The translations under genes were made by a program, and so were the position numbers. DNA of 64,000 nt, taken from positions 91,166,723 through 91,230,722 of the forward strand of contig CM049309.1 of NCBI GenBank assembly GCA_026874595.1, in the 5' to 3' direction. Source of the DNA: Sipunculus nudus. Its lineage: Eukaryota; Annelida; Sipuncula; Golfingiida; Sipunculidae. Of this stretch, positions 23,901-31,775 are shown piece by piece; position 1 is the first letter of the stretch; every line of letters starts with the position of its first letter. The notes beneath the pieces were generated by a model, which was not told where the DNA came from, searched no databases, and was given only the letters and a program-made list of their open reading frames with translations.

Positions 23901-24973
23901 CATCAAAGTTAGTTATTCTTTGACCGAAAACTTTTTTTTATTCTGGTACGATTATTGTTAAATAACCACATACAGGTGTATAATTAACCATATTACTCAC
24001 ATTAGGTAAGACCTCGTTGTTTTTCACGGTGGGCAGGTTGTAGGACATTTCAACTTTGACGGCGTAGGTGTTGTCGTCATACACGCAGTCCGTGACGCTG
24101 CTGTTCAGCTACAGACGGAATAGGGTCAACATTATCTACCGTGAAGAACGGTGACCCCATACTCATGTGCGTGCATTTCACAGCAATTTTCCTTGGGCTT
24201 TTTGTCACCTGTACGTCTCATTTTGCATGGTGAACGAAGAATTCCCATTCTATTCACCCCCCCCCCCCCTTACATGATAACTATCTACACAGAATTTATC
24301 ATTTATGATAATTATGATCATATCAATAAGTTGCGAAACTCGTGGTATGCACTTTGTTTTTCTATCTTGCATTGACTTCCTTATACAAAGGTTTATATTT
24401 ATATATTTTTTAAATGTTTGGTATAATTGACAAGTTTATCTAGTAATATTAAAATTATGAGTAAAAGATGCCTTTTGCTCCATGTTATTAGTATTATGAG
24501 AAAATAAAATCCATTCCTTGACAAATTATTAATATATAGAACATAATTAGAAATGCTGCGCATGATAAAATGATCTAAGTGTGCTCTTTTTCTATAATAT
24601 TTTTTAAAATTCTGATGAGATCTTTGCATGGAGCTATTGGTATTCTGTCCTGTTCGCATCAACACTATTCAGTCCAAGGTGTATAAATAAATATTATAAT
24701 TCATGTTGAAACTCACCATATTTGGAGTGTCTGAGAAACCAACGGCTACCCAGCCTTCATAAGCACTCTCCAGCTCAAACCGGAAGTAGTCTCCCTCTCG
24801 CCGCCATGTCACCAGGTACGTGCACTGTGAGGCGGAGCATCCAGGTGGATCTCTATAGCAACCTTTGTTTCTGCCGCAAGTACTGGTGTCGAATTCTGGG
24901 ACAGGCTCTGCCGTGCTCACGTCTGGCCTCTCAGTTGTCTGGAAGTACAGACGGTCAGATGCAATTAACAACC

Positions 24974-25010
<37 letters not shown>

Positions 25011-28000
25011 TCTCAGCCAAATGCAGATATATCTCCTCACGCGCATTGCGTTATTGCCGACCCTTTTTTGTGAACGGTATTAATTAATTGGACTTAAAAT
25101 AGGGTTCATTGTATGGTTATCATATAAGTTTTCGATATATGTCATACCTTAAGGTATCTTTACCTCTCCCCTGAACCATGCATACAGGTTGACATTACCA
25201 AACGTTTGTCGTCACTTTTTTTACGCTCAAGCATCTTACTAGCAAATTTATAGCGAAAATACATAAGCTAACACAAAAGATAGATGAGACCTCCACATGG
25301 TCAAGCATTTTCTTATGCCTTAGGAAATTCCAAGCTCCTCTTAGGCCCTTTGGACCACTCCCGATTAAAACTAAAGCTCACAAAAAGCCGTTAAAGCCCC
25401 CCCCCCCCCCCCCCCCCCCCAAAAAAAAAGGCCAGGGAAACTCAATGGCCGGTCCGATCCCAGTAAGGTCTTTGGGATTTGAAAATGTATAAAGCCTACG
25501 TAAAAAGAAGAGTTTTTTTACATTTCCAAGCATTACTTTCGGCTCATGGAAATTCCTATTGGCCCGGTCACTGTTAGGCCCTCGGTAATAGGCCAAAAAG
25601 GCATGGTTCTCAGGCACTTTTTTTCATAAATCAGTGCAGGCGGGCGATATTTTATTTTTTACCTTTTTGGATTGTTTCGATACAAATGTCAAAATCAAGG
25701 AAAAGCATGAAAATAACATAATTTTTGCTAAACAAGTTAAAGCTCTACATAACAAAGGAAATCTGATCAAAATTGTACTATTTTATATTATTAAAAGATG
25801 AAAATCAAAATCAAACAATTTTATACGGGGTTGGGGGATTCAAAGTGTCGCGGGTGGTGCATCAGAACCATATCTTTTTTTTTTTTGGCCTTAAAATGAT
25901 TTACATAATTAATTTCTCATTTTACTGGGGCCCAAGGAAATTCGTGTTCGGCCCGGACCCTTATAGGTAGGATGTACCGACTGAACCTCCTCCCGTCCTC
26001 CATAGACCCTGATTACCGTATTAATAATGTGAAATGAAGAAAAGACAATCAAACGTTGATGCACAGCCCGGCACAAAGTCGTTATGGCACTCTGCAACAT
26101 AGCATGATACCGCTCATTGTTAGCCTGTGCTCTAAATTACAAACAAGTTTATATAAATACCAGTACCTGCTCAGCGCTGTCTGCGAGTGATGTTACAGAC
26201 CTGCATGTCCAGTTATACTTCATGAATAAAATGAACAGAGGACCTCAGAGCCTTATCAGAGCACAAGATACTGGGAAAAACACTCTACAATTTATACAGT
26301 GAAACAATTAACTGATGTTCGTCATCTTCACCAAACCTCTTCAATGTAATTCTTCGTCCTGAAGGATTAAAACTGTGCCGTAAAACTTACCGGAGGTTGG
26401 CCTGTGGGCAGAGGTCCGGCCGTTGGATCTTCTATAAGCGCATACGCGTGCTTCCCCCAGAAAGTGGTGTAATTGTAGGCGACGGACCCACTGTTCATTG
26501 TAATGATATTCGATGTATAATTATATTGTAATGCAACAATAAATAACTACAGTAATAACGATATGTTGGTTATATTTAGCACCATCAGTAAAGTACATTT
26601 TTCTATTTTTATGGTTTTGTGTAGGTATTTGTACCTTTTTACGTGTAAAAATGTTTGCATAAAGTTCATCTCAATTTTTTTAATATTTTCTCTTTATTGT
26701 CTTATCATTCATATTCGAAAATATTATCCATACTGAATATATGACCATAACTATTAAAATTTCCTTGTATGATTACTGGGCTTTAATGAATGCTGATGTC
26801 ACATAAATAATAAAACTAGAATAGCAGACAACAGGTGGTATATTGTATGAAGTCTTACTATATATATAAATGACCTGTCGGGTTCTCCGGAGCCGTCCAT
26901 ATCGTTTCAACACTGTCTTTGAGATTATACCCAGAGGTATGCGTCAAACCCCGATTCTTAAAAGTATACAGAATGCACACATTTCGTATTTGTTGATATC
27001 TTCTCCTGATATAGCTCTTTAATTGTGTTAGTTTTAACCTTAAACGTGGGGAAATTAGTTTTAATCGTGACATTTAAGAAGGATAATTAGATATTGGAAG
27101 GATAATATTGAGTTCTGATATTGAGTATCTGGTTTCTTTCTTTCAGTTACATTTGAGAAACGTAAACTATCACATAGAAATCGACAATATAAGATAATAG
27201 ACAATATCAGATATAAACATAGACGTTTAGAATTTTGGCTTATATATATTGATAGAAACACTCGAGAAAATGTAGATATAGATCTTTAGAATATAAGTAA
27301 TAAATCAGCTTACATTGTCTCTGGAGCAGGTAAGTTTGGTTTCGTTGCTAATTACAGTGAACTCTCCGATCAGTTCATTTGTATTCAGTCTCCAGTCCGC
27401 TCTCCTGGCTTGGAGGAGGAATCCGCCGATTTTATGTCGGTCTAAGCCAGTAATTCTCACTGAAGAAGAAACGAATTATTCTTCAAGCAATTCCATTTAT
27501 TTCGCAGTTTAACAATACAACGGGATTTTTTATCAAATTAGGACCGTATGTAGACTTTAAGGTTAGCGCGGTTAGGAGGAACTGTTTCTTATTAAAGATT
27601 TTTTTCGGGGGGGGGGGGGGGGTGGAGGTAACCACCTCGATTTTTTAAATGCTTGCTTAAATAAGTATGTACAGCTGCAGAATTCCACTCCGGTTTCGGA
27701 CAGCGTGACAGGGGCTAACACGCGTTAATTCTGGCGTCAACCAGGCTCGGTGTTGATCCTGAGGGTTCTGGGATCGTGTCAACCCTGTTGAAGGGTCATC
27801 ACTCCGAGGAACCCCCGAAAGGCGCATTCGTTAGTGAATAAAAGACCGACTGTTGAGCACAGTCTTCCCATTAAGCCTGCAGAGCGCTCACCTTTGGTAG
27901 GGGCCGGCTGTGAAAATCTCACCGCCTTGACTGAGATTCGAATTCACGATCTTTGTGTCATTACTGGAAGAATATGTCCCCTATTACTTTTCATTGGCTT

Positions 28001-28620
28001 TCGAGAAAACATTTAATTGCTTTATCGTTGAGGGTTTTTAAATACCAGTAAAACTATTGATTTTTCTTATGAATTTGAAATTTGTATCCACTCTCCTACT
28101 AATTTCTACCAAGTTACACTGGAACGAAACGCTACGTCCACTTCCTCTCGAGCCAGCTGTTGTACGCTATTTCTTTGATCTTCCAAGATTTAAGAAATCC
28201 TGGCCCAAAGGCTACTGTTTTCTCTCGCACAGACAATAATTAAATAAAATTCACAATAAGTTTATCCCACCCGATTTTATAGTCTCCAAGCCACTCGGAG
28301 CTAGCCAAGCTCGAGTGGAGCATCTTCGACTTGGTCTTTGTCATTTTGATTTTTAATGGTGATCAATGATTTCTAGCATATGAATGAATTTTTGCAGTCT
28401 GGTCCTACTTACTTGAGATATTCTGTCCTCCAGTATAATTGTTAGAGGATAGCTCTATTTTGTATGGTGGCGGCATTGGCTGAGATGATAGATCACCATA
28501 ACGCGTGTGGATAGGGGCGATACCCGGGCATGCAAGGTCCGGGGCCCCGGAAGAATAACTTGCCACCAGGGGGAGACATGCACACAAAACCAACACTAGA
28601 GCTGCCTTAATGAAAGTCAT
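14122..28620 (-). CDS. FRRS1: FRRS1-like reelin-DOMON-cytochrome b561 protein (whole gene span)
   Basis: Fourteen coding exons on the minus strand join in phase to a protein of about 594 residues. A signal peptide (1-21) is followed by a reelin domain (about 22-165), a DOMON domain (about 195-330) and a b561 domain (about 360-594). His residues fit the four haem ligands at about 393 (VKAHA), 434 (IHR), 470 (KAHPPLG) and 506 (NWAHW). Family knowledge: FRRS1-type proteins are membrane proteins that pass electrons across a membrane and are linked to ferric reduction; activity here is inferred. Many NxT/S sites fit a secreted, luminal N-terminal half. The ATG at 28620-28618 starts a clear signal sequence and sits 11 bases after a strong acceptor, so a non-coding first exon lies further upstream. 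Confidence 0.88.
14645..14773. repeat. (TA)n tract and spacer
   Basis: A (TA)n run (about 14665-14710) is followed by 60 bp ending in 'ctctatggcctacagactaggccagagcgg'. That contains the short inverted pair GGCCTA/TAGGCC, next to the inverted PLE ends. Confidence 0.7.
14774..14943. mobile_element. Inverted pair of PLE 3' ends (two hammerhead motifs, tail-out)
   Basis: Two copies of the about 84-bp PLE 3' end lie back to back with no spacer. The minus-strand copy is at 14774-14857 and the plus-strand copy at 14858-14943, meeting at TTAGAATCTAA. Each holds CTGATGA (minus: 14842-14836; plus: 14874-14880), a CGGG/CCCG stem II and GAAA (plus: 14897-14900). Stem III loops differ (GAC, GGC) while the stems are kept. 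The right copy runs straight into a (TA)n tract (14941-14991), as at 2680. No RT or nuclease sequence lies between. Confidence 0.85.
14992..16560. other. Intronic sequence without recognised features
   Basis: GT-rich then AT-rich sequence. The phrase 'actacccgcagg' at 15010 recurs inverted as 'cctgcgggtagt' at 15100, flanking a 90-bp segment with 'catcaatgca' and 'tgcattgatg' outside, which makes a small foldback. An open frame of about 60 codons at 15750-15935 is not recognised. Confidence 0.45.
16674..16817 (-). CDS. FRRS1-like gene, exon 13 (b561 domain)
   Basis: An ATTTCAG acceptor and GTAATA donor bound the exon. It encodes residues about 518-565: the end of one helix (FGTMSTGLLLPAANLPRW), then PLWLMIATAAFHVLFSILLE and a polar loop EIYEGHANKTQ. 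It enters and leaves in phase 1. Confidence 0.88.
17300..17399 (-). CDS. FRRS1-like gene, exon 12 (b561 domain)
   Basis: The exon runs from an ACTTCAG acceptor to a GTGAGT donor. It encodes PIMAMFRPDKDSPRRPIFNW, then AHWIVGVSAFGLS. The FRP...RR loop and the following His match the b561 pattern in FRRS1/DOMON-b561 proteins. The His (about 506) is the expected fourth haem ligand. Confidence 0.92.
17430..17925 (-). repeat. Dispersed repeats: AGGCCTACAGGCCT end and GTCCGTCGT family
   Basis: At 17430-17460 is 'aacaaggcctacaggcctaa', the same terminus as at 61685 and, inverted, at 43800-43815. From about 17586 to 17925 is a minus-oriented member of a family that begins 'gtgagcttatgcaatggtg', has repeated GTCCGTC triplet-like words, then 'gagctagcatcacc' and 'attttcttagattttatagg'. 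Other members lie at 18290-18815, 38150-39130 and 39455-40400. Confidence 0.7.
18290..18815 (-). repeat. Dispersed repeat, GTCCGTCGT family
   Basis: Same family as the preceding repeat, minus orientation. It includes 'gcaggagctagcatcacc' near the 18.7-kb end, 'ttttcttagattttatagg', 'aatcgtcttttccgaaact' and a TGGCGCCACC-type palindrome at 18330-18340. Two related sub-blocks appear joined. Confidence 0.65.
18816..19196. other. Intronic sequence, nothing recognised
   Basis: No open frame of note and no repeat that I can define. Confidence 0.4.
19197..19265 (-). CDS. FRRS1-like gene, exon 11 (b561 domain)
   Basis: A 69-base exon between TGTTACAG and GTGAGT encodes IPNYPGKAHPPLGICVTALV and IIN. 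The HPPLG motif is typical of this b561 subfamily; its His (about 470) is a predicted haem ligand. Phase 0 at both ends. Confidence 0.92.
19270..20250. other. Intron of the FRRS1-like gene, nothing recognised
   Basis: AT-rich sequence without recognised repeats or conserved coding sequence; the several antisense open frames show no recognisable domains. Confidence 0.4.
20253..20339 (-). CDS. FRRS1-like gene, exon 10 (b561 domain)
   Basis: A TTTTTTCAG acceptor is followed by IHRVVMVLAACLTIAGFIII and FIHVRGYSN, then GTGAGC. This is one membrane helix. The His in IHR (about 434) is a predicted haem ligand. An earlier GTAACG could serve as a donor but would break the frame with exon 11. Confidence 0.92.
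20340..20927. other. Intron of the FRRS1-like gene, nothing recognised
   Basis: No repeat or coding signal seen. Confidence 0.4.
20928..21043 (-). CDS. FRRS1-like gene, exon 9 (b561 domain)
   Basis: A TTTTCCAG acceptor and GTCGGT donor bound the exon. It encodes CLMCIAWILCASVGLIIARF, then YKPMWPSIKPFGLQLWFV. Helix, ARFYK, then WP...WF is the standard pattern at the start of FRRS1-type b561 domains. The first codon (Ala) is split with exon 8. Confidence 0.94.
21100..21130 (+). repeat. tRNA-like A-box fragment
   Basis: The sequence contains TGGCTCAGTCGG, a perfect match to the tRNA/SINE A-box consensus, in 'ccttggtggctcagtcggag'. No B-box or acceptor stem follows. It is probably a worn SINE head or chance. 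Confidence 0.3.
21539..21652 (-). CDS. FRRS1-like gene, exon 8 (DOMON to b561 link)
   Basis: An ATTATAG acceptor and GTCAGT donor bound the exon. It encodes MKRFHPTRPIISATKVNLEL, a variable linker, then RSPAMVKAH. The final His (about 393) is the first predicted haem ligand. The exon begins with two bases completing a Gly codon from exon 7, which fixes the donor of exon 7 as the GC site. Confidence 0.9.
22192..22885 (+). mobile_element. LTR-like element (candidate solo LTR)
   Basis: A block richer in GC and CpG than its surroundings has an LTR-like order of signals: 5' TGTTACAGG, a TATA box TATAAATA (22415-22422), a transcribed-looking GC-rich stretch, and AATAAA (22820-22825). It ends in or after TTAACA (about 22843) or near TAGACA (about 22880). 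TGTTA and TAACA would be short inverted ends. The word TATTCAT occurs at both edges, which might be a target duplication. No gag or pol is present. It lies in an intron of the FRRS1-like gene, antisense to it. A captured promoter is an alternative. Confidence 0.5.
23313..23496 (-). CDS. FRRS1-like gene, exon 7 (end of DOMON), GC donor
   Basis: A TTCTTCAG acceptor is followed by residues about 295-355: NRIRCSFRRMRVL, then ARIFDLDRPYYILVGKGP. These are the last DOMON strands (the CSF.R block and the YY-ILV-G ending). To stay in frame with exon 8 the exon must end at CAG before GCAGGT, a GC-AG intron. The GTTAAC four bases on would break the frame. Confidence 0.9.
23500..24000. other. Intron of the FRRS1-like gene, nothing recognised
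   Basis: No repeat or coding signal seen. Confidence 0.4.
24001..24108 (-). CDS. FRRS1-like gene, exon 6 (DOMON domain)
   Basis: The exon runs from a TCTGTAG acceptor to a GTGAGT donor. It encodes LNSSVTDCVYDDNTYAVKVE, then MSYNLPTVKNNEVLPN. In place and style it matches the middle of a DOMON domain (D.C.Y strand). Phase 0 at both ends. Confidence 0.92.
24109..24716. other. Intron with a poly-C run
   Basis: A run of 12 C lies at about 24259-24270. The rest is AT-rich and featureless. Confidence 0.45.
24717..24938 (-). CDS. FRRS1-like gene, exon 5 (start of DOMON domain)
   Basis: An ACTTCCAG acceptor and GTGAGT donor bound 74 codons. A Thr/Pro-rich linker leads to CGRNKGCYRDPPGCSASQC and then GDYFRFELESAYEGWVAVGF. 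The paired Cys pattern and the strand ending in GWVAVGFS are typical of the DOMON domain in FRRS1-type proteins. Confidence 0.94.
24972..25016. repeat. (CT)n microsatellite
   Basis: A CT run with one CTAT interruption. Antisense frames across it give alternating Arg-Glu and are artefacts. Confidence 0.95.
25395..25430. repeat. poly-C/poly-A run
   Basis: About 23 C are followed by about 9 A and then AGGCC. It lies close to a MITE at 25590. Confidence 0.9.
25590..25893. mobile_element. MITE, TATGGTTCTCAGGCA family, copy 1
   Basis: Left end 'ggccaaaaaggcatggttct'; right end inverted as 'agaaccatatctttttt' to 'ggcctta'. The body shares 'gaaaagcatgaaaataaca' and 'ttacataacaaaggaaat'-like words with copies at 33917-34222 and 50637-50978. 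About 300 bp, terminal inverted repeats of about 35 bp, no ORF. Confidence 0.8.
26391..26490 (-). CDS. FRRS1-like gene, exon 4 (end of reelin domain, linker)
   Basis: The acceptor CAATGAACAG is pyrimidine-poor; the donor is GTAAGT. The exon completes a split Tyr codon and encodes GSVAYNYTTFWGKHAYALIE, then a Pro/Gly-rich linker (DPTAGPLPTGQPP). The Y-TTFW ending is usual for reelin domains of this family. Confidence 0.88.
26859..26956 (-). CDS. FRRS1-like gene, exon 3 (reelin domain)
   Basis: It encodes NRGLTHTSGYNLKDSVETIW, then TAPENPTGHLYI, the T-H...W-AP block of reelin domains. The donor is the GTAAGA after TATATA. An upstream GGTCAT after CCGACA looks possible but would put exon 4 out of frame. 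Confidence 0.9.
27314..27459 (-). CDS. FRRS1-like gene, exon 2 (reelin domain)
   Basis: A TTCTTCTTCAG acceptor and GTAAGC donor bound the exon. It encodes RITGLDRHKIGGFLLQARRA, then LIGEFTVISNETKLTC. The G-FLLQAR block and the later Cys are diagnostic of the reelin fold. It takes one base from exon 1 and leaves in phase 0. Confidence 0.94.
27595..28000. repeat. poly-G run and tRNA-like (SINE-type) fragment
   Basis: A run of about 17 G (27607-27623) is followed, at about 27870-27960, by a segment whose minus strand reads like the 3' half of a tRNA (GAATTCGAATCTC, close to the B-box GGTTCGANTCC). No A-box at the right distance is clear, so a worn SINE is only a suggestion. Confidence 0.35.
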
Positions 28621-28631
28621 AGCTGGTTCAC
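28413..28631 (-). CDS. FRRS1-like gene, exon 1 (5' UTR end, signal peptide, reelin start)
   Basis: A very strong acceptor (ten T then CAG) precedes 11 untranslated bases and the ATG at 28620-28618. The peptide starts MTFIKAALVLVLCACLPLVA, a classic signal peptide with likely cleavage around residue 20-21. GAPDLACPGIAPIHTRYGDL follows, the opening of a reelin domain, with NYT and NIS glycosylation sites. The donor is GTAAGT. Confidence 0.93.
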
Positions 28632-28739
28632 CTGAAAAAAAAAAGAAAAATTGATTGTAACCATTTATTGTTTATGGTATTGAGCTTTGGTAAATAGAGA
28701 ACGGAAAATAGGTAGACTAGTAATGTAGGTATGAAGCTA

Positions 28740-29610
28740 GGCAAGAAGCTCAATTAGGCTCAGATTGTATAACGTCAGGCTAGAGGCTTAAAAAGGCTCA
28801 GTAAGTATGACGTCAGGCAAGTGGCTTAAGTAGGCTAAACTTGTATGTATGACGTGAGGCAAGTGGATTAAGTGACTAAGTAGGTATGACGTCAGGCAAG
28901 AGACTCGCGTAGGCTCAGTATGTATGACATCAGGCCAGAGGTTTATGTAGGCTCAGTATGTATGACATCAGGCCAGAGGTTTATGTAGGCTCAGTATGTA
29001 TGACATCAGGCCAGAGGTTTATGTAGGCTCAGTAGGTATGACGTCAGGCCAGAGGTTTATGTAGGCTCAGTAGGTATGACGTCAGGCCAGAGGTTTATGT
29101 AGGCTCAGTACGTATGACATCAGGCCAGAGGTTTATGTAGGCTCAGTATGTATGACATCAGGCCAGAGGTTTATGTAGGCTCAGTATGTATGACATCAGG
29201 CCAGAGGTTTATGTAGGCTCAGTATGTATGACATCAGGCCAGAGGTTTATGTAGGCTCAGTATGTATGACATCAGGCCAGAGGTTTATGTAGGCTCAGTA
29301 GGTATGACGTCAGGCCAGAGGTTTATGTAGGCTCAGTAGGTATGACGTCAGGCCAGAGGTTCATGTAGGCTCAGTATGTATGACATCAGGCCAGAGGTTT
29401 ATGTAGGCTCAGTATGTATGACATCAGGCCAGAGGTTTATGTAGGCTCAGTATGTATGACATCAGGCCAGAGGTTTATGTAGGCTCAGTATGTATGACGT
29501 CAGGCTAATATCTTAAGTAGACTCAGTATGTAAACGCCATGCAAGTGGCTTAAGTAGCCTAAACATGTATGACGTCAGGCATATGGCTAAGGGAGGCTCA
29601 GTAGGTAGAA
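28740..29610. repeat. 38-bp satellite with CRE (TGACGTCA) units
   Basis: About 16 tight units (28920-29510) plus four or five diverged ones at the edges. The unit reads 'tatgtatgacatcaggccag' then 'aggtttatgtaggctcag'. Two linked subtypes alternate in blocks: GGTATGACGTCA and TGTATGACATCA. Eight units keep the exact CRE palindrome TGACGTCA and eleven have TGACATCA. The block order suggests a 7-unit (266-bp) higher-order repeat. The array lies 0.1-1 kb upstream of the FRRS1-like ATG, probably in its first intron. Confidence 0.9.
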
Positions 29611-31140
29611 TGAGGCCTATAATGAGACTGTTTGTCAGTTTAGGTATCAGCAGGGTGGATAAGCGGTAGTCGGGTATTTAGTGAGCAGGTAATAAGTTTG
29701 GTATATAGGTAATGTTATAGGTTAACAGTTGAGAGATAGTCAGGTTTGTTGAGAAGTCAGAGAGGTATGTTAGATATACACATTGGCTGGTGATGAGGAG
29801 ACCAGATTGATGGACTGTGAGGTAGACAGATATATAAGTAGAGAGTTATAAGTTTTCGGTATATAGATCGGTAGGCAGGTACTTAATGTAACCCGTTTGG
29901 CAAATTTAGTAAATCAGGTGCGTCGTGAAGTATGTAGATCAGATAGCTGGTTCGGCAGGTAGAACGGTGGGTAAATAGTACATTTACAGATAAGAAATAA
30001 CATTGAGTCTCAGGACAAAAAAAATATAGGAACTTACTGGGGCCATTTTCCATCTTAAAACATATTTACATAATTTTTATCTGTAAATCCAAGCCAACTG
30101 ATAGGTGATACCTGTAGATGCGAGCGTGGGGAACGTAGAAATGTTCACTTTAAATTTGATTGTCCTTATCTCGTAATGTTTAAAAATCCACCAACCAAAC
30201 TTATTATGGCGATTCATATTACCTCCAAAATCTAAAGGTTGTTCCATGGGTGTTCCCCCCCAAAACCTAAAAATCCAACAAAATATGTTCAAAACTTTCT
30301 GATTGGGGTTTCTAACAGACACACCAATAGGCGACAAAAAATAAACCTCCGCCTCAATGCGAAGAGATAATGAAAGTTGACATAATTAGATTTAACATTT
30401 GCAGGTACGCTGTCGTATAAAATATAAATATATTACAATGCATATCTACAAGTGGCCACACTAGTACACAGTCAATTGACCCAGTATATAAGAGAACAAT
30501 ATATGTCACGCGATAGCGTTTTTTCTAGATAAGCCACAAATACATGTTTACAACATATGACCAATCCTATATCTATCAGAATTAAAAAGTCCAATGACAT
30601 CGATAAAAAAAGGGACTGGAGCGCAATAGACAAGAGAATACTTTCATATCATACAGGTAAAAGAACAATTCGTGGCCTAGACATAAGACACTACTCTTGG
30701 GTGTATAACGCATCTCCGACTATTATTTATAGGACAGGGTATCACTTGACATTGTCAAGTGCTTTCCACAGACCATAGTACTCGATTTGTTTTATTACAT
30801 ACCATTGTTTCTCAAAATACCTTTTTTGCCAGATCCAGAGATTAATTGATAAATAAAACTATAGAAAAAAATAACCATTTATATAGATTTTCCCTAAATG
30901 GTCGTCAGGAATTAATAGATCATTCAGGACAAGGTCATTAAAGTAAGAGATAGCATAGCATAGTCGATGAATTTCAATAGGGTCAAAATGCATGCCGATA
31001 ATCGATTTTGTTTTGTAATACAAAACAAATCCATGTTTTATCAAAACCAAAAAGAATAAAAAGTTGTGTGGGAGAGCTGTAAAATCTATTGATAGCTGCA
31101 GTGTCCCGTTGGAATGATTTTATTGGGATGTTCGAGCAAA
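29611..31140. other. No recognised gene
   Basis: 29.6-30.0 kb is rich in 'aggta' and 'gtagg' words, possibly decayed satellite. The remainder is AT-rich with chance ORFs only. Confidence 0.4.
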
Positions 31141-31149
31141 CTATATGTT

Positions 31150-31775
31150 GTAAGTGGAAATGACGATAAAAAAACTCGTGTTAATGGAAATGTCTAGAGA
31201 AACCCTCTTGTTACCCTCTTGTTAATGTAATGTCTGGAGAATACGTCTGCTTAGGGGGATGCCTGGAAAATATTTCTGCTAATGGAAATGTCTAGAGAAT
31301 ACTTTATGTTAAAGGGAATATATGGAGAATGAATACTTTTTGTTTATGGGAATGTCTGGAGAATACGTTCTATGAATGGGTATGTCTGGAGAATACTCTC
31401 TGTTAATGTGAATGTTTGGAGAATACCTTTCGTTCATGGGAATGTCTTGAGAATAGTTCTTGATAATGGGGATGTCTGGAGAATACTTCTTGTTGATGTA
31501 AATGCCTGAAGGAAAGTTCTTGTTATGTGAATGTCTGAAGAATACTTCTTGTTCATGGGAACATTTGGAGAATATTTCTTGTTAATTGGAATTTTTGGAG
31601 AATACGTCTTGTTAATGATAATTTTTGGTGAATACTTCTTATTAATGGGAATGTATGAAGAAACTTTCTGATGATTGGATTATCCGAAAAAAAAATTTGA
31701 TTGCGGAAATCACAGGAGGATACATATTTTATTGCGAGAATATGTGGTGAATACCTCTTGTTGGTGGGAGTGTCC
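31150..31775. repeat. 30-bp minisatellite
   Basis: About 20 diverged units read 'atgtctggagaatacttctt' then 'gttaatggga'. The unit length is a multiple of three and the consensus frame is open, but indels and stops break every copy series, so I do not call it coding. Confidence 0.85.

Noticed and set aside
24669-25046. ORF with Arg-Glu repeats on the minus strand
   Set aside because: The N-terminal part is the (CT)n microsatellite read antisense. Only the spliced part 24938-24717 is a real exon.
28920-29510. Regular repeats that might suggest a CRISPR array
   Set aside because: Units are contiguous 38-bp tandem copies without unique spacers, in a eukaryotic setting. The same holds for 60.7-61.3 and 62.5-64.0 kb.
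31150-31775. 30-bp repeat as a coding decapeptide repeat
   Set aside because: Unit length and consensus frame would allow it, but stops and indels interrupt the frame within one or two units throughout.
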